A DNA stretch of 5,557 bases from a bacterium (lineage in GTDB: Bacteria > Verrucomicrobiota > Verrucomicrobiia > Limisphaerales > J093): NCBI GenBank assembly GCA_021784265.1, contig JAJXTA010000243.1:1-5557 (forward strand), in the 5' to 3' direction. Both the position numbers and the translations under genes were made by a program. Under the pieces are notes generated by a model. That model was given only the letters and a program-made list of their open reading frames with translations, did not search any database and was not told where the DNA came from. Shown one piece after another: positions 1 through 5,557 of this stretch (the first letter of the stretch is position 1; each line of letters opens with the position of its first letter).

Positions 1-772
1 GTTGATGGTCATAATTCCACATCGTGGCACTGTTTGTGGGATTGAATAAAATAGAAGGACTCATCGCCGACACATGGCCATCGCAAAAAAGCTGATTGTA
101 GTTCTTGCCATGTGGCAAGACGTATGGCGCAGCAGCTAGATCGCTGGCGAAAAGCCGGCAACACACTCCAAGATCATCGCCCCCAGATAAATCTGCCTTC
201 ATCAAAGAATCGCATATCGCCAGCATTTCACTTGGGTCACTAACTTTGGCTTCGGAAACCGATGGCACAACATTCCCTTGTGAATCTTTCCAGTATAAAA
301 CCGGCCCCAATCCGAAATGCTCATGGGTGCGGTCATCAAAACTGACTCCTGCTGTGTTGTAGGCGTAGCTGCCAAGGCGGTCAATCGCTCCCGGAAGATG
401 GGGGCCGGAAATCTGACCCCTATAGCCTGGACAGTGAAACGCGCTATTCGTCCAGTTTAGCGGGTAATACGGGAAAAGCTTCGACGACCAATAAACCAAG
501 CCTACAGCCCTGCCACCCTTGCCAGTGGCATCGCCACCCGATGGGCCAGCAGGGCCAAGGTAACGAGGATACTGGTTCTGGCTATCATGCACATACATTT
601 GGAGGGCCAAGCCCATCTGATTCAGGCGGTTTTTGCAGGAGACGGAGCGGGTATAGGACTTGGCAGCGGAAAGTGCGGGCAGGAGCAAAGCTGCCAATAT
701 ACCGATGATGGCGATAACGACAAGCAACTCAATCAGTGTAAATCCAGAATTTTCGTTGCTGTCTGGCTTCAT
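1..772 (-). CDS. Prepilin-type N-terminal cleavage/methylation protein with H-X9-DG C-terminal motif (3' end cut by window edge)
   Basis: A type II secretion or type IV pilin-like (pseudopilin) protein. 257 codons are visible from the ATG at 772-770 to the edge, with no internal stop. Residues 1-10 are a short polar leader ending in Gly. The prepilin peptidase site is G10|F11, in [19 protein letters not shown], with the conserved Glu at +5, followed by a hydrophobic helix to about residue 34. Near the end is H221-x9-D231-G232 ([14 protein letters not shown]), then MWNYDHQ, matching the H-X9-DG processing-associated tail of the large Verrucomicrobiota/Planctomycetes pseudopilin families. Because WN-x-DH normally sits close to the C-terminus, probably only a few residues are missing. 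Six cysteines are visible (46, 114, 187, 204, 205, 230). The start is fixed by the leader length; no Shine-Dalgarno sequence precedes it. The exact role is unknown: such proteins occur in many copies and most are uncharacterised. Base composition is near 50% G+C, clearly lower than the large gene to the right. Confidence 0.93.
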   Translation of the reverse strand, partial: MKPDSNENSGFTLIELLVVIAIIGILAALLLPALSAAKSYTRSVSCKNRLNQMGLALQMYVHDSQNQYPRYLGPAGPSGGDATGKGGRAVGLVYWSSKLFPYYPLNWTNSAFHCPGYRGQISGPHLPGAIDRLGSYAYNTAGVSFDDRTHEHFGLGPVLYWKDSQGNVVPSVSEAKVSDPSEMLAICDSLMKADLSGGDDLGVCCRLFASDLAAAPYVLPHGKNYNQLFCDGHVSAMSPSILFNPTNSATMWNYDHQ

Positions 773-1009
773 ACTGGTTTTGACAATGCACAAGGTCGTG
801 ACTCACGCCGCCTAACATGTAAGTGAGCGACACGCCTTCGTCGTCATATTGGTATGGCGAGCCTGCGCGACCCACTGCGATCGCTGGTCAGTTCAGGGCT
901 TTGGGCCGCCGTCTTTCGCATCAGCCGCGGCAGAATGCCCCACCCGAACCGAGGACTCAAGCGATTCCGCATCGCCCGGTCGTCTCGGGCGGCAGCCTTG
1001 GGCCGGGTG

Positions 1010-1033
1010 AGCCGAGGGGAACGCCCCCCGGCT
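1010..1033 (-). terminator. 10-bp hairpin overlapping the stop of the relic reading frame
   Basis: On the minus strand AGCCGGGGGG and CCCCTCGGCT pair around a CGTT tetraloop. That gives ten base pairs, including one G-T wobble. The hairpin starts inside the TAG stop codon (1034-1032) of the FYRIALLQ tail, as expected for a terminator of that frame. No T-run follows (the next bases are CACCCGG), so it may be a weak or relic terminator, or simply an RNA 3'-end stabilising hairpin. Confidence 0.4.
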
Positions 1034-1106
1034 ATTGGAGCAGCGCGATGCGGTAAAACCGTTGCGTCCGGTCCCCGCCGCCGTCGGTGACGGTGAGGAC
1101 CGCACC
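1032..1106 (-). pseudogene. Possible orphan C-terminal tail of a secreted or surface protein (gene remnant)
   Basis: The minus-strand frame ending in TAG at 1034-1032 reads GAVLTVTDGGGDRTQRFYR followed by IALLQ-stop. The pattern of short beta strand, TD, Gly-rich turn, QRFYR and hydrophobic end resembles the last residues of large secreted Verrucomicrobiota proteins, and parallels the KMFFRVSQ end of the big gene in this window. Further upstream the frame stays open to a TGA at 1253-1251, but becomes Arg-rich without recognisable strands and has no plausible start. It therefore seems to be only the 3' stump of a lost gene, possibly also frameshifted. The resemblance is by eye over about 24 residues, and chance is a real alternative. 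Confidence 0.35.
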
Positions 1107-1182
1107 GCAGCGACGGCGGAATGGCCGGGCAACGGACGCGAAACCGAAACCGCGTCGAATCGCGGATATCGAGGGTCGATCC

Positions 1183-1216
1183 TCCAACGCCGAATCCAGG
1201 CGGAGCCGACGTTGGA
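1183..1216. repeat. Imperfect inverted repeat
   Basis: TCCAACG (1183-1189) and CGTTGGA (1210-1216) form a 7-bp inverted repeat. It extends inward by two more pairs after one mismatch, around a loop that can itself fold as CGCC/GGCG. It lies in non-coding sequence between the terminator of the large gene and the possible gene remnant. It has no T-tract on either strand, so its role is unknown. Confidence 0.4.
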
Positions 1217-1302
1217 TGTGCGCGGACGGATGTTCGGTGCCTGGATGCCATCAAGTCCTCCCGCTCTGAGCGGCGGACCTGGATGGGAAAGTTGCCGCCG
1301 CC

Positions 1303-1342
1303 AGAAGAAAAGGACCGGGAGCGATCTGGCGCTCCCGGTCCT
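1303..1342 (-). terminator. Rho-independent terminator of the large secreted-protein gene
   Basis: On the minus strand a perfect 13-bp stem, AGGACCGGGAGCG / CGCTCCCGGTCCT (1342-1330 and 1323-1311), closes a 6-base loop, CCAGAT. It is followed directly by TTTCTTCT (1310-1303). It begins 23 bases beyond the TAA stop of the large gene. Stem quality, T-tract and position all point to an intrinsic terminator for that transcript, which separates it from the pseudopilin gene. Confidence 0.88.
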
Positions 1343-1365
1343 GGGTGGAGTTCAGGGTTCTCCCG

Positions 1366-4300
1366 TTATTGCGAAACCCGGAAGAACATCTTCGCGCCGG
1401 TGACGGTGGTCGTGTAAGGATTCGCCGCGCCGGGGATGACCGTCCACGGCCCGGTGACCGCCGGGGCCGAGAGCAGTTTCTGGCCGGCCTTGGCGGGCGA
1501 CCACGCGATGGACAGGGTGCTGCCGCTCAGGGTGATCGTCACCGTGGGCGGAGCCGTGATCGGCACCAACCCCCGCAAATCCACCCGCAGGCCGGTGGGA
1601 TTGGGCGTGGTCGGCGCGTTGTAAACGATGAAGTCGAGCGTGTTGGTCCCGGCCACCAGGCCGTTGGTGCCGGTGAAGGAGAACGGCGTCAGGGCGCTGA
1701 AGCCGAGGCTGTTGGTGCTGCTGGTGCTAGCCCCGTTAATCAGGATGTCCACACCGTAGTTGTCCACCGCCCAACCGCCCACGAGTTGGACCTGGCTGAG
1801 GTCATAGCCGCTCAGATTGAAGGTCGTCTCGTAAGTGTAATTACCTTCGGCATCACCCTGCGTCGGATCGAGGTCCTGCCGTTGGTTGGAATTCGGGGCG
1901 ATCCAGCGGGAGTTGGGCCCGTTGGGGAGCCAGGTGCCAAGCTGGATGGGCCAGGCATTGGTGATGACCAAGGCATTGGGGCCGGGGTAGTTGGGATCCG
2001 CGCTCACGGTGAGGACATAGTGCGGGTCCACCACGCCATCCGGCAGCAAGGCGCCGCTGGCGTCCACGCCCGTACCGTAAACACCGGGGATCGTGCGGTA
2101 GGCCACGTTGAGCAGCGCATTCGAACTGACGGCGACGCCCCAGAGGTTGCTGACCGTGACGGCGTAATTGCCGGAATCGGCCGCCGTCACCCCGGACAGC
2201 GTCAGGCTGGTGCCGGTCTGGCCCGACAGCGGCGCCCCGTTCTTCAACCACTGGTAGCCGAGTGGCAGCGTGCCGGTGGCGGTCACGTTGAAGACCACGG
2301 TGTCACCGGTCACGGCGGTGACGCCCTGCGGTTGCACCGCGATGCCGGGGGCGATGCCGGGCAAGGTGCGCGCGCTGGTCTGGGTGAACTCCAGCCGTAA
2401 ACCGGTCGGCCCCGCGCCGGAATTGTTGACGGTGAAGTCCAGCGTGTTCGTCCCTTGGAGGAAGGCCACGTTGGTATGGGTGATGATGAAGGTCGTCCAC
2501 GAACCGTAATTGAAGCTGGTCGGCACGGTGACCGGCGTGCCGTTGACCGCCACCGCGGTGCCCCAATTGTCGGACGCCCAACGGCCCACGACCTGCACGG
2601 TGTTGGTGTCCCGCCCGGTCAGGTCAAACGTCGTCCGATACACGTAATCCCCCGCGGCGATGTCCGCGTCCCCGAGCGTGGCGCGGGGTCCGACCCACTC
2701 GGAGGTGGCGCTGTTCGCCAGCCAGGCGCCCGGGAAACCGTTGGTGCCCACAAAGACGCTGGCGGAGCCGCTGTCGGGATTGGCCCGGAGGATCCAAAGC
2801 GGATCGAGGGCGCCGCCCGGGAGCAGATTGCCCGCGGCGTCGATGCCGGTGTTGTGGAGGGAAGGAACCGCCTCGAGCAGTGACAACCGGGCCACCACGC
2901 TGGTGACTGATCCGGAACTGTTGGCCACCACAATGGTGTAATTGCCTTCATCGTAGAGGTGGACGCCCGCCAGCGAGAACGTGGCGTTGGTGGCGCCGGC
3001 CACCATGTTGGTGCCCAGCCACCATTGGTAGCTCAACGGCAGGCTGCCTTGGGCGACCACGCTGAAGCTGGCCGGCTGACCGAGATAAACGGTCAACGGC
3101 AGCGGCTGGAGACTGAGGACGGGCGGCGTGCCGGGCGGCACGGGTACGATGGCGACATCGTCGATGAGCGCCGTGCAGTCCCCGCCCTGCGGACTGGCCT
3201 TGATGAAATCGAGTTCCAGGGCCGTGTTGGTGGCGACGAAGACCGCGGTGGAGATTTCGTGGTAGGGATTGCCGCCCCCGACCGGCAGCACGTTATGCGC
3301 GGCGAGGACCAGATTGCTGCCCACTTGGACTGCCAGCGAGGGGACCGTCGCCCCCGTGCGGGCGTTTTCGTAGTAATGGACGTAGTACTGGGCGCCCACG
3401 GTGAACCCGCTCACCACTTGGCTGAGGATGCCGTCCGCCTGCATGAACGCCACCTGGCTGCCGTCGGGGACGGCGCCGTTGTCGGCGAAGGGGCTGCTGC
3501 CACCGGCCGGGTTGAGGCCGTGGCCGCCGAGGGCGTTCCAACCGGTGATCGGTCCATTGGCGCTGACGTAGCCGGGCCAGGTCGCAAACACGTCGGCCTC
3601 AAAACTCGGGTTGGTCATGGCCAGACCCACCGTGAGCCGGGCGACACGGCTGGTGGTCGAGCCGGCCGCGTTGGCGACGGTCACGCTGTACGCGCCCGCC
3701 GCCGCATCCGCGGCCGTGATGGTGTAGGTGCTACTCGTGGCCCCGGCAATCGGCACGCCGTTGAGGTTCCATTGGTACGTCGGCACCGGATAGCCCAGCG
3801 CGGTCACGCTGAAGGTGGAGGACAATCCGGCGGCGGCGACCAGGCTCGCGGGCTGGCTGATGACGATGGGCGCCGCGTTGGCGGGACTGGTGGCGCGGTT
3901 GCTGAAGCCGTAGGTGTGGAAGCTCACGTTCGCCGGAACGAGCGGGGCGTATTGGAGCGTGGCGGTGCCGCTGGCGTCGGCGGTGTACCGATACGAGACG
4001 GTGATGCCGTTCTTGCTGCCGTAGGCGTCCTGGTTGACGGTCAGGTAGTCGTTGCCCATGTTGAACGTCACCCAACGGCTGCCCAGCGACGGGGGTTCAA
4101 AACCCACCGAGTAAATTGTCACGACGTACTCGGCCCCCGGCGTCAACCCCTGCATCGTGATGCTCTGGTACTGGCCGGCCGGCACGTTGCCGCCATAGAC
4201 GAAGTCGCCCGCCAACACCGCGCTGCCGTCACCACCGATGGTCAGCGCATTGTTGTCCCCATTGTAAACGAGCCCCAGGTAGGTGGTCGTGAACCGGCCC

Positions 4301-5070
4301 GGGAACGACGGGTTGGCGCCCGGCACGCCGAGGAAGGTGACGGAATTGATGACCGGGTTCGTCGCCCGCCCGAAGTTGAAGGCGTGCGTGTAGAAGTTGG
4401 TGGCGCTCACCCCCGAGTCGGCGTCGCTGGTCCACGGCGCCACGGTGAACCGGCCGCTGGTGGGGGCGATCTGGAAATCATCCACCAGCAGCGTGTTGGT
4501 CCCGCTGGCGTCGTTGACGACCGAGAGCATCTGCGACGCGGCCGCGGCTTGGAACTCCAACGCGACGTGCCAGTACGGATTGGCGCCGGTGACGGCCGCG
4601 GTCGAGAAGCCGTCCGGACCGCCCGGCAGCAGCACGGCCACCCCGTCGATATACACTTTCACGTTCGGCGTCTGTCCGTTGCTGGCATTGGCGCGGAACA
4701 TCAGCTTGTAGGTCGTGCCCACGGTCAAACCGCTGATGGTCGTGCTGAGCGTGGACGGCGTCGTCGGATCGTCGTAATTCGATTCGAGGAACGCCACGTT
4801 GGTGCCGGCGGGGATCGCCCCATTGTTGGCGAAAATATTGGTTCCGCCGGCCGGATTGAGGCCGACGTGGTTTGGCGGACTTGCCGTCCAGCCGGTGATG
4901 GCCTTGTTGAGACTGACGTAGCCCGGAGCGTTGGTGAACGTGTCGGCCTCGAAGCTGGGGTTGGGGATGGTCTGGCCGAAGACGGCCTGGCCCAGCAGCG
5001 ACGCCGCCGCGATCCCGCACGCGGCGATCCGGCCGAAGGTCCACGAACAGATGGTCAGGTTGCGTTTCAT
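1366..5070 (-). CDS. Large secreted multidomain protein with NPSFEAD, Ig-like and GTNTLDF modules
   Basis: Codes for 1234 residues. The ATG at 5070 is chosen because it opens a Sec signal peptide: K2-R3, hydrophobic core to about residue 30, likely cleavage after G32 in AVFG|QT. The frame stays open for 94 more codons upstream, but those are Arg/Pro-rich and non-homologous. Modules by residue: NPSFEAD module 1 (36-203); unnamed beta-rich module starting near APWTSDADSGV (207-393); Ig-like 1 (401-482); NPSFEAD module 2 (484-643); Ig-like 2 (649-732); GTNTLDF module 1 (736-896); Ig-like 3 (904-989); GTNTLDF module 2 (992-1167); C-terminal TGPW...FFRV module (1173-1234). NPSFEAD modules resemble carbohydrate-binding beta-sandwiches, so surface attachment or glycan binding is inferred. 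I see no catalytic motif and no PEP-CTERM or LPxTG anchor. The mature chain has a single Cys (632). No strong ribosome site precedes the ATG (only TTGAGA about 8 bases upstream). Transcription probably ends at the 1303-1342 hairpin. Confidence 0.93.
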   Translation of the reverse strand: MKRNLTICSWTFGRIAACGIAAASLLGQAVFGQTIPNPSFEADTFTNAPGYVSLNKAITGWTASPPNHVGLNPAGGTNIFANNGAIPAGTNVAFLESNYDDPTTPSTLSTTISGLTVGTTYKLMFRANASNGQTPNVKVYIDGVAVLLPGGPDGFSTAAVTGANPYWHVALEFQAAAASQMLSVVNDASGTNTLLVDDFQIAPTSGRFTVAPWTSDADSGVSATNFYTHAFNFGRATNPVINSVTFLGVPGANPSFPGRFTTTYLGLVYNGDNNALTIGGDGSAVLAGDFVYGGNVPAGQYQSITMQGLTPGAEYVVTIYSVGFEPPSLGSRWVTFNMGNDYLTVNQDAYGSKNGITVSYRYTADASGTATLQYAPLVPANVSFHTYGFSNRATSPANAAPIVISQPASLVAAAGLSSTFSVTALGYPVPTYQWNLNGVPIAGATSSTYTITAADAAAGAYSVTVANAAGSTTSRVARLTVGLAMTNPSFEADVFATWPGYVSANGPITGWNALGGHGLNPAGGSSPFADNGAVPDGSQVAFMQADGILSQVVSGFTVGAQYYVHYYENARTGATVPSLAVQVGSNLVLAAHNVLPVGGGNPYHEISTAVFVATNTALELDFIKASPQGGDCTALIDDVAIVPVPPGTPPVLSLQPLPLTVYLGQPASFSVVAQGSLPLSYQWWLGTNMVAGATNATFSLAGVHLYDEGNYTIVVANSSGSVTSVVARLSLLEAVPSLHNTGIDAAGNLLPGGALDPLWILRANPDSGSASVFVGTNGFPGAWLANSATSEWVGPRATLGDADIAAGDYVYRTTFDLTGRDTNTVQVVGRWASDNWGTAVAVNGTPVTVPTSFNYGSWTTFIITHTNVAFLQGTNTLDFTVNNSGAGPTGLRLEFTQTSARTLPGIAPGIAVQPQGVTAVTGDTVVFNVTATGTLPLGYQWLKNGAPLSGQTGTSLTLSGVTAADSGNYAVTVSNLWGVAVSSNALLNVAYRTIPGVYGTGVDASGALLPDGVVDPHYVLTVSADPNYPGPNALVITNAWPIQLGTWLPNGPNSRWIAPNSNQRQDLDPTQGDAEGNYTYETTFNLSGYDLSQVQLVGGWAVDNYGVDILINGASTSSTNSLGFSALTPFSFTGTNGLVAGTNTLDFIVYNAPTTPNPTGLRVDLRGLVPITAPPTVTITLSGSTLSIAWSPAKAGQKLLSAPAVTGPWTVIPGAANPYTTTVTGAKMFFRVSQ
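1570..2097 (-). repeat. GTNTLDF-type module, second copy (residues 992-1167)
   Basis: Shares an ordered set of motifs with 2383-2865: TG-x-DA-x-G-x-LLP-x-G near the start, S-x-W-(I/V)-x-P, NYTYETTFNLSGYD, VQLVGGWAVDN, an ING strand, then GTNTLDF and PTGLRV at the end. The all-beta pattern suggests a galactose-binding-like sandwich. Similar motif strings occur in PEP-CTERM and Verrucomicrobiota exported proteins, but I cannot name the family. Confidence 0.75.
2104..2361 (-). repeat. Ig-like domain 3 (residues 904-989)
   Basis: A bacterial Ig-like fold. It has the VQPQ opening, an F-x-V strand, G-x-x-PLGYQWLKNG with the core Trp, and the DSGNYAVTVSN F/G strand signature, ending in NALLNV. It sits between the two GTNTLDF modules and probably acts as a spacer. 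Confidence 0.88.
2383..2865 (-). repeat. GTNTLDF-type module, first copy (residues 736-896)
   Basis: Counterpart of 1570-2097, with matching NTGIDAAGNLLPGG, SEWVGP, DYVYRTTFDLTGRD, VQVVGRWASDN, VNG, GTNTLDF and PTGLRLEF. The copies have drifted well apart outside these motifs, so this is an old duplication or recruitment of two family members rather than a recent tandem copy. Confidence 0.75.
2875..3126 (-). repeat. Ig-like domain 2 (residues 649-732)
   Basis: Ig-like signature with LQPLPLTVYLGQPASFSV, G-x-LPLSYQWW-x-G and DEGNYTIVVANSSGSV. It links NPSFEAD module 2 to the first GTNTLDF module. Confidence 0.88.
3142..3621 (-). repeat. NPSFEAD module, second copy (residues 484-643)
   Basis: Repeats the order seen in the N-terminal copy: NPSFEAD, PGYVS-x-N, ITGW, GLNPAGG, FA-x-NGA-x-P-x-G, VAF, then L-x-x-x-VSG-x-TVG and a terminal ALIDDVAIVP strand. 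This order resembles carbohydrate-binding-like beta-sandwich modules in bacterial exported proteins. It holds the only Cys of the mature protein (632, in GGDCTALIDD). Confidence 0.82.
3625..3870 (-). repeat. Ig-like domain 1 (residues 401-482)
   Basis: Ig-like signature with ISQPASLVAAAG, PVPTYQWNLNGVPI containing the core Trp, and AAGAYSVTVANAAGS before the closing ARLTV strand. Asp of the usual DxGxY motif is replaced by Ala (AAGAY), a common drift. Confidence 0.87.
4462..4965 (-). repeat. NPSFEAD module, first copy (residues 36-203)
   Basis: Begins just after the signal peptide with NPSFEADTFTNAPGYVS, then ITGW, GLNPAGG, FANNGAIPAGTNVAFLE and ISGLTVGTTYKL, and closes with LLVDDFQIAP. The pairing with 3142-3621 is visible at the DNA level too. 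For example, ggcctcgaagctggggttgg (4949-4968) compares with ggcctcaaaactcgggttgg (3595-3614). Confidence 0.82.
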
Positions 5071-5381
5071 AGGTGTTCTCAAGGGTGATGTTGGGTTGGT
5101 TCCGACGATGCCGATCCGGTTCTTTGCCCACGGGGACCGCTGCGACTCACCGAGCCGCAACGCGCCCATGACCGCCGACCGGATAGGCCCAGGTCCGACC
5201 ACGAATTGGCCGGCTCTCCAAGGAAGGGGACTCCTCTGCGCCGGGCGTTGGCGTGGAAACAATTCATGGGTTGAACGGCCAAGGCGTAACATGGAAGCGT
5301 CCCTTTGGCAACACAAAACACGGGTCGGGCGCGAGTTTTTTGACGCCGGCACGCCCCGGTCCGACCGTTCCGCGGGCTGGC
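5071..5381. other. Intergenic region upstream of the large secreted-protein gene
   Basis: This 311-base gap must hold the promoter of the large gene if it is transcribed alone. A TTGCCA hexamer on the minus strand (5311-5306) matches the -35 consensus in five of six positions, but no good -10 lies 16-18 bases beyond it, so no promoter is called. An odd palindrome CGGTC-C-GACCG (5357-5367) lies 14 bases after the hydrolase stop but is too tight for a normal hairpin and lacks a T-tract. A T6 run (5336-5341, plus strand) has no stem before it. No gene is supported here. Confidence 0.6.
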
Positions 5382-5557
5382 CTAGCGCGCCTGGGCCGCG
5401 CCCAGCAGAAACCGGAGCGCGCCTTCACTGAAGCCGAACCCGTGCGCGGAATCATGCTGGAGGACGCTCGCCACGTAGAGGATCCGCCCTCCGCCCGGCC
5501 ATTCAATCAGCCCCGCGGCGTCGCCGTAGTCCTTGCCGGAGGCGCCGACGATGCGGG
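5382..5557 (-). CDS. C-terminal 57 residues of a possible serine hydrolase (class A beta-lactamase-like), start outside window
   Basis: A minus-strand frame enters from the right edge and ends at TAG (5384-5382). It reads RIVGASGKDYGDAAGLIEWP, then GGGRILYVASVLQHDSAHGF, then GFSEGALRFLLGAAQAR. The pattern of short strand, SGK-DYGDAAG turn, I-E-WP-GGGR hairpin, V-A strand and closing amphipathic helix matches the C-terminal part of class A beta-lactamase-like serine hydrolases, where VGDKTGSGDYG and an I-x-WP strand occur in this order. The usual K-T/S-G box is not intact (ASG or SGK instead), so it could be a divergent or non-penicillin-binding member, or another family. The Ser-x-x-Lys site lies outside the window. 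It is on the same strand as the large gene but 311 bases upstream, so co-transcription is uncertain. That it is a gene is likely; the family is tentative. Confidence 0.6.
   Translation of the reverse strand, partial: RIVGASGKDYGDAAGLIEWPGGGRILYVASVLQHDSAHGFGFSEGALRFLLGAAQAR

Larger units (their letters stand above)
773..1302. other. Intergenic stretch with small inverted repeats and a possible gene remnant
   Basis: This is 530 bases between the pseudopilin start and the terminator of the large gene. Reading frames here are short or very rich in Arg and Pro, and show no family motif apart from the tail at 1032-1106. Next to the pseudopilin start is an odd palindrome, CGTGA-C-TCACG (797-807). 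A weak 5-bp inverted repeat, CTCAC (802-806) with GTGAG (823-827), overlaps it. These could be an operator or 5' leader structure, but nothing confirms it. No convincing -35/-10 pair was found for the pseudopilin gene on the minus strand. Confidence 0.6.

Noticed and set aside
810..816. GCCTAAC / GTTAGGC resembling the core of an integron attC site
   Set aside because: The partner core site and the paired L boxes are missing at the expected 50-130 base distance on either strand, and there is no cassette-like gene order.
844..1254. A 136-codon minus-strand open frame in the intergenic stretch
   Set aside because: The product is dominated by Arg, Pro and Ser with no recognisable motif. It runs over the hairpin and a different frame that carries the more protein-like FYRIALLQ tail.
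1345..2400. A 351-codon open frame on the plus strand
   Set aside because: It is the antisense shadow of the C-terminal modules of the large gene; no family features, and it runs against the intrinsic terminator arrangement.
2959..5088. A 709-codon open frame on the plus strand opposite the large gene
   Set aside because: It is rich in Arg, Gly, His and Val without domain motifs, exactly what the reverse strand of a G+C-rich beta-protein gene gives. The minus-strand product has a signal peptide, clear repeats and a terminator.
5306..5311. A TTGCCA -35-like hexamer upstream of the large gene
   Set aside because: No acceptable -10 hexamer lies at a 16-18 base spacing, so a promoter cannot be supported.
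5071..5352. In-frame extension of the large gene by 94 codons to an upstream ATG
   Set aside because: The extension is Arg/Pro-rich and would bury a well-formed signal peptide that begins at the ATG at 5070.
5264..5506. An 80-codon minus-strand open frame overlapping the hydrolase-like tail
   Set aside because: It is in a different frame from the more protein-like RIVGASGKDYGDAAG reading, is Arg/Pro-rich, and continues into non-coding sequence past the hydrolase stop.

Overview
This window most likely comes from a Verrucomicrobiota genome or metagenomic contig. The evidence is a prepilin-like protein ending in the H-X9-DG and WN-x-DH signatures, which that phylum and the Planctomycetes use in many copies. 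A large secreted protein adds stacked NPSFEAD and Ig-like modules with a TGPW...FFRV tail. All supported genes lie on the minus strand, so the order below follows transcription from right to left.

Right edge (5382-5557): the last 57 codons of a gene, tentatively a class-A-beta-lactamase-like serine hydrolase. A 311-base gap follows, with no convincing promoter or terminator. The window is dominated by one gene at 5070-1366, coding for a 1234-residue exported protein. Its modules, in order, are: signal peptide, NPSFEAD module 1, an unnamed beta-rich module, Ig-like 1, NPSFEAD module 2, Ig-like 2, a GTNTLDF-type module, Ig-like 3, a second GTNTLDF-type module and a short C-terminal module. It looks like a surface or extracellular binding protein with no visible catalytic site. 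A perfect 13-bp intrinsic terminator follows 23 bases after its stop codon.

Between that terminator and the next gene lies a mostly non-coding stretch. It holds what looks like the orphan 3' end of another gene (reading ...TQRFYRIALLQ-stop) followed at once by a 10-bp hairpin. The left edge (772-1) carries a nearly complete pseudopilin-like gene, cut off a few residues after its WNYDHQ motif. This gene is near 50% G+C in the lines counted by eye, against about 65-77% in counted lines of the large gene.

The genes do not form an obvious pathway: each seems to be its own transcription unit, and the shared theme is the cell envelope and outside. I saw no CRISPR array, tRNA, rRNA, transposase, integrase, toxin-antitoxin pair or defence genes. 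The long plus-strand reading frames opposite the large gene look like shadows of its G+C-rich codon use.
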